Shown here: positions 5,615 through 7,652 of the stretch, one piece after another
Layout of the letters: the number at the start of each line of letters is the position of its first letter
How positions within the stretch are numbered: the first letter of the stretch is position 1
DNA from: Candidatus Colwelliibacteriota bacterium
GTDB lineage: Bacteria > Patescibacteriota > Minisyncoccia > UBA6257 > Colwellbacteraceae
DNA: 7,652 nucleotides
Assembly (NCBI GenBank): GCA_014874305.1
Contig: JACWAO010000021.1
Span: forward strand, 1 to 7,652
Direction of reading: 5' to 3'
Translations under genes and position numbers: made by a program
The notes under the pieces: generated by a model
What the model saw: only the letters and a program-made list of their open reading frames with translations
The model's database searches: none
Told to the model about the DNA's origin: nothing

Positions 5615-6187
5615 TCATTTTTTCGACTTAAACAAGTTCCGCGTATCAGTCTCGGTAGGCCCTCTTTGCTTATAATACAAAGATTTCTTTCTTTTGCCGT
5701 AAGGCGTTTCGGCTTTTGAAGAAAGAGGAGAAACAGCTATCTGACAGATGTACATATTAGGATAAAGAGCGACTGGTACGTTCGATTGGTTGCTTATCTC
5801 CAGGGTAATATTCCCTTCGAAACCGGGGTCAATAAACCCCGCGGTATGCACCAGTATTCCCATTCTGGCCAGAGAACTTTTTCCCTCGACCGTGGCCACT
5901 ATGTCTTCGCCTACTCCGACATATTCTTTCGTGCCGGCTAATATAAAACTTCCGGGGTGGATGATAAATCTCTCGCTGTCCTTTAAGCGAACCTCGTCCA
6001 TAAAGTTTTTCGGCAGAGGCTGTTTGGTATCCAAAAAGCTGAACTTGTCTATCCTGAAAAACTTAAAAATATTATCCAAACGCAGGTCGATGGAGGCCGG
6101 TCCTATCTGGTCCTTGTCCAGCTTCGGAGAAAAGAACAATCTGCGTTCTTTTATCGCGAGTTTTAAATCCTTGTCCGAAAAAATCAT
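5615..6187 (-). CDS. dcd: dCTP deaminase (dUTPase-fold family, possibly bifunctional)
   Basis: Deaminates dCTP to dUTP (monofunctional) or on to dUMP and pyrophosphate (bifunctional DCD-DUT), supplying precursor for dTMP. The 190-residue length is normal. Signatures: GPASIDLRLDN (29-39), the catalytic GKSSLARMG with Ser104/Ser105 and Arg108, GFIDPGFEGNITLEISN with catalytic Glu130, and YKQRGPTETD near the C-terminus. The AGFIDPGF and QRGPT segments resemble bifunctional enzymes more than E. coli Dcd (AHRIDPGW), but sequence alone does not decide. The His-to-Ala stretch reads VHTAGF, one residue shorter than the HxTA I know from characterised members. It lies 4 nt after xseB and 3 nt before ogt; ATG at 6185-6187 lacks a Shine-Dalgarno sequence. 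Confidence 0.93.
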   Translation of the reverse strand: MIFSDKDLKLAIKERRLFFSPKLDKDQIGPASIDLRLDNIFKFFRIDKFSFLDTKQPLPKNFMDEVRLKDSERFIIHPGSFILAGTKEYVGVGEDIVATVEGKSSLARMGILVHTAGFIDPGFEGNITLEISNQSNVPVALYPNMYICQIAVSPLSSKAETPYGKRKKSLYYKQRGPTETDTRNLFKSKK

Positions 6188-6191
6188 GCCG

Positions 6192-6419
6192 TTAATCTTT
6201 TTCTTCTCCGGCGGCTTCTTCTTCCAGTTCGGATTTCAGTTTCTTAAACTCGTTTTCCGCTTCCTTAAGCTCGCTACGGCAAAACTTAATAAGATTTACC
6301 CCTTCCTTGAATTTAGCAAGGCCGCTTTCGACGTCAATCTGGCCAGAGTTGAGCTCGGCGACTATTTTTTCCAGCTTCTTAATCGCTTCTTCCAGTTTTA
6401 CTTTCTCGCTGTTAGCCAT
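6192..6419 (-). CDS. xseB: Exodeoxyribonuclease VII small subunit
   Basis: Small helical subunit that binds the C-terminal region of XseA in the single-strand-specific exonuclease VII complex. The 75 residues match the usual length of about 60-85. The family motif is clear: LEEAIKKLEKIVAELNSGQIDVE, then GLAKFKEGVNLIKFCRSELKEAE, forming two long amphipathic helices, with an acidic tail. It starts 28 nt after the xseA stop and ends 4 nt before dcd. The ATG at 6417-6419 has no Shine-Dalgarno sequence; the short spacer contains a CCCC-TACT-GGGG mini-hairpin (6436-6447). If xseA is truly interrupted, this subunit may have lost a complete partner. Confidence 0.93.
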   Translation of the reverse strand: MANSEKVKLEEAIKKLEKIVAELNSGQIDVESGLAKFKEGVNLIKFCRSELKEAENEFKKLKSELEEEAAGEEKD

Positions 6420-6447
6420 ATTTTTACCGTGTAAACCCCTACTGGGG

Positions 6448-7593
6448 CTACTTGTCTGTTTTTGTAACCTTTGTTTCCGCCTTGCCCTTACTGAATCTCA
6501 CGTTAAGCGTGTCTCCTATTTTAAGCTCTTCAGCGTTTTTTACAACCTTGCCGAGAGCGCCATAAGCCAAACTGTACCCCCGCTCCAAAACCGAGTCCGG
6601 ATTAAGCGTGGACAGAGAGGCTTCCATTACGTCAACGGCGCTCCTTTTTGCCGAGAGCATTACTCCCGTCATATTACCACATCTCTCGGTTAAAGAATTA
6701 ACATGGCTGGCAAAGACTAAAACGCGTTTTTCATAACTGTAAAATGAGTCAGTGAATCTTTTTTGGAGTTCCGCGAAGCCGTTAAAGATCCTTTCCAACC
6801 CCCTGTGCATCTCGGAGGATAATCTGTTTATTTTAAGCACTGAAAGCGACAGGCAGTGTTTCAAAGACTCAAACAAATTATTCTCCTTTTGGCCAAGCTT
6901 CGTTTTTGCCTCACGGATGGTGTTCTCCAAAGATACTCCGATTTTTTCTCCATTTCCTGTTATTTTATCCAAAAGATTTTCCCGTCCGCCGGTAAGAAAG
7001 AGAGCAACAGCGGTCGGCGTGGAAAGCTTAAGGTCGGCCGCGTAATCCGCCATACTTTCATCCTTTTCGTGCCCGATTCCGGTAATAACCGGTATTCTTG
7101 AAGCGACAATTTCTTCAACTATTTTCTCCGAGTTAAAAACCTTCAAGTTTTCCGCTCCTCCGCCGCCGCGTATGAGGACCAGAACGTCTAGATCGGGTTT
7201 ATTCTTATTCATCCAGCGAATAGCGGAAGTAATCGAGCTTTCCGCGTACTCTCCCTCGACGCGAACATCATAAAGAAAAACTTTAAAGCCATAGTTTCCG
7301 AGGTTTTTCCTGAAGTCGGTAACCGCCGCTCCGGCCTCCGAGGTAATTAAGCCTATGCTCATCGCTAGCTCCGGTATGGGACGCTTGCGCACGGGATCGA
7401 AATACCCCTTGGCTTCCAGTTTCTGCTTCAGAGCCGCGAGTGCCTTAAGCCACGCGCCTTCTCCAACCGGCTCGATAGACTGCACGATCAGCCTTAATGA
7501 GCCTGTTTTGTAGACGTCCGGATGTCCGACAAGAATAACTTCCGCTCCCGTTTCGATAAGATGCGAATAGTACTCCAGGACACTGCCGCCCAC
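6448..7593 (-). CDS. xseA: Exodeoxyribonuclease VII large subunit, 5' part interrupted by an in-frame TAG
   Basis: Catalytic subunit of exonuclease VII, which degrades single-stranded DNA. The stretch given (381 codons if read from the GTG at 7591-7593) starts mid-way through the N-terminal OB fold, which ends at IEPVGEG (40-46). The catalytic domain follows: LKQKLEAKGYFDPVRKRPIP, TSEAGAAVTDF with Asp93, IRGGGGAENLKVFN with Arg142 (the family usually has RGGGS), GIGHEKDESMADYAADL with His175 and Asp178, then STPTAVA. A long coiled-coil region and the C-terminal LNPDSVLERGYSL motif complete it. Upstream in the same frame is TAG at 7609-7611 and, beyond it, FITLKD, a hallmark of the XseA OB fold. 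GTG 7593 is therefore probably not the ancestral start. Unless the TAG is an error, the protein is truncated or absent. Confidence 0.88.
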   Translation of the reverse strand: MGGSVLEYYSHLIETGAEVILVGHPDVYKTGSLRLIVQSIEPVGEGAWLKALAALKQKLEAKGYFDPVRKRPIPELAMSIGLITSEAGAAVTDFRKNLGNYGFKVFLYDVRVEGEYAESSITSAIRWMNKNKPDLDVLVLIRGGGGAENLKVFNSEKIVEEIVASRIPVITGIGHEKDESMADYAADLKLSTPTAVALFLTGGRENLLDKITGNGEKIGVSLENTIREAKTKLGQKENNLFESLKHCLSLSVLKINRLSSEMHRGLERIFNGFAELQKRFTDSFYSYEKRVLVFASHVNSLTERCGNMTGVMLSAKRSAVDVMEASLSTLNPDSVLERGYSLAYGALGKVVKNAEELKIGDTLNVRFSKGKAETKVTKTDK

Positions 7594-7608
7594 GAAACAT
7601 TGTATGGC

Positions 7609-7652
7609 CTAATCGGCATGCTCGCGGCTCGTGTCTTTTAGAGTGATAAAAG
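7609..7652 (-). pseudogene. xseA: N-terminal XseA OB-fold fragment ending in TAG
   Basis: Read on the minus strand in the xseA frame, the right edge encodes FITLKDTSREHAD followed by TAG, then AIQCFVGGSV. E. coli XseA has YFTLKD followed by a residue-rich turn and CAMF at the same place, so both halves belong to one OB fold in one frame. The gene continues off the right edge, so its start and ribosome-binding region cannot be seen. A single base change in the TAG (for example to CAG, GAG or AAG) would restore the frame. Confidence 0.65.

Noticed and set aside
5790..6434. 214-codon open frame on the plus strand
   Set aside because: It is antisense to dcd and xseB, which are unambiguous family members. 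Its translation shows no recognisable family features.
6436..6447. CCCC-TACT-GGGG mini-hairpin after xseA
   Set aside because: The stem is only 4 bp, with no T-run after it, and lies within an operon. Too weak to call a terminator or regulator.
7609..7611. TAG recoded as a sense codon
   Set aside because: rpsL, rpmB, VKOR and xseA itself end in TAG at their natural C-termini, so TAG acts as a stop in this genome. No recoding signal is visible.

Overview
The window is a compact, gene-dense piece of bacterial chromosome with moderate GC and almost no spare DNA. Every gene but two (rpmB and a tRNA-like locus, both on +) lies on the minus strand. Gene content and style (str operon, zinc-type L28, Gram-positive-like S12, VKOR, TspO-like protein, minimal single-domain Ogt, near absence of Shine-Dalgarno sequences, very short spacers) fit an uncultivated small-genome bacterium, possibly of the Patescibacteria/CPR type. 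That assignment is an inference; no marker here settles it. The standard genetic code is used: TAA, TAG and TGA all end recognisable proteins.

Layout from left to right. (1) 1-2576, minus: rpsL-rpsG-fusA, the str operon, with fusA running off the left edge after 553 codons. A good promoter sits directly against the rpsL ATG, overlapping a dispersed-repeat-like sequence. (2) 2660-3524: a site-2-protease-type M50 membrane metalloprotease (minus) and rpmB (plus), diverging from a 40-bp spacer that holds two overlapping promoters. (3) 3525-3746: a 222-bp spacer with a perfect 9-bp hairpin, a tRNA-Pro(GGG)-like structure whose stems all pair but whose D- and T-loops lack the usual elbow bases, and a weak leftward terminator. 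(4) 3747-4691, minus: a VKOR-family disulfide enzyme followed directly by a divergent TspO/MBR-family membrane protein. (5) 4725-7652, minus: a genome-maintenance cluster read as xseA-xseB-dcd-ogt-mpg, i.e. exonuclease VII, dCTP deaminase, O6-alkylguanine methyltransferase and 3-methyladenine glycosylase.

Three points stand out. First, all four promoters I can place have the -10 box ending only 7-9 nt before the start codon, so these mRNAs are predicted to be leaderless, and hardly any start has a well-placed Shine-Dalgarno sequence. Second, xseA carries an in-frame TAG inside its N-terminal OB fold, with recognisable XseA sequence in the same frame on both sides: a nonsense mutation or a one-base sequence error. 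Third, the tRNA-Pro(GGG)-like locus has an intact cloverleaf and proline identity features but non-canonical D- and T-loops. I see no CRISPR array, insertion sequence, prophage gene or novel multi-gene defence system.
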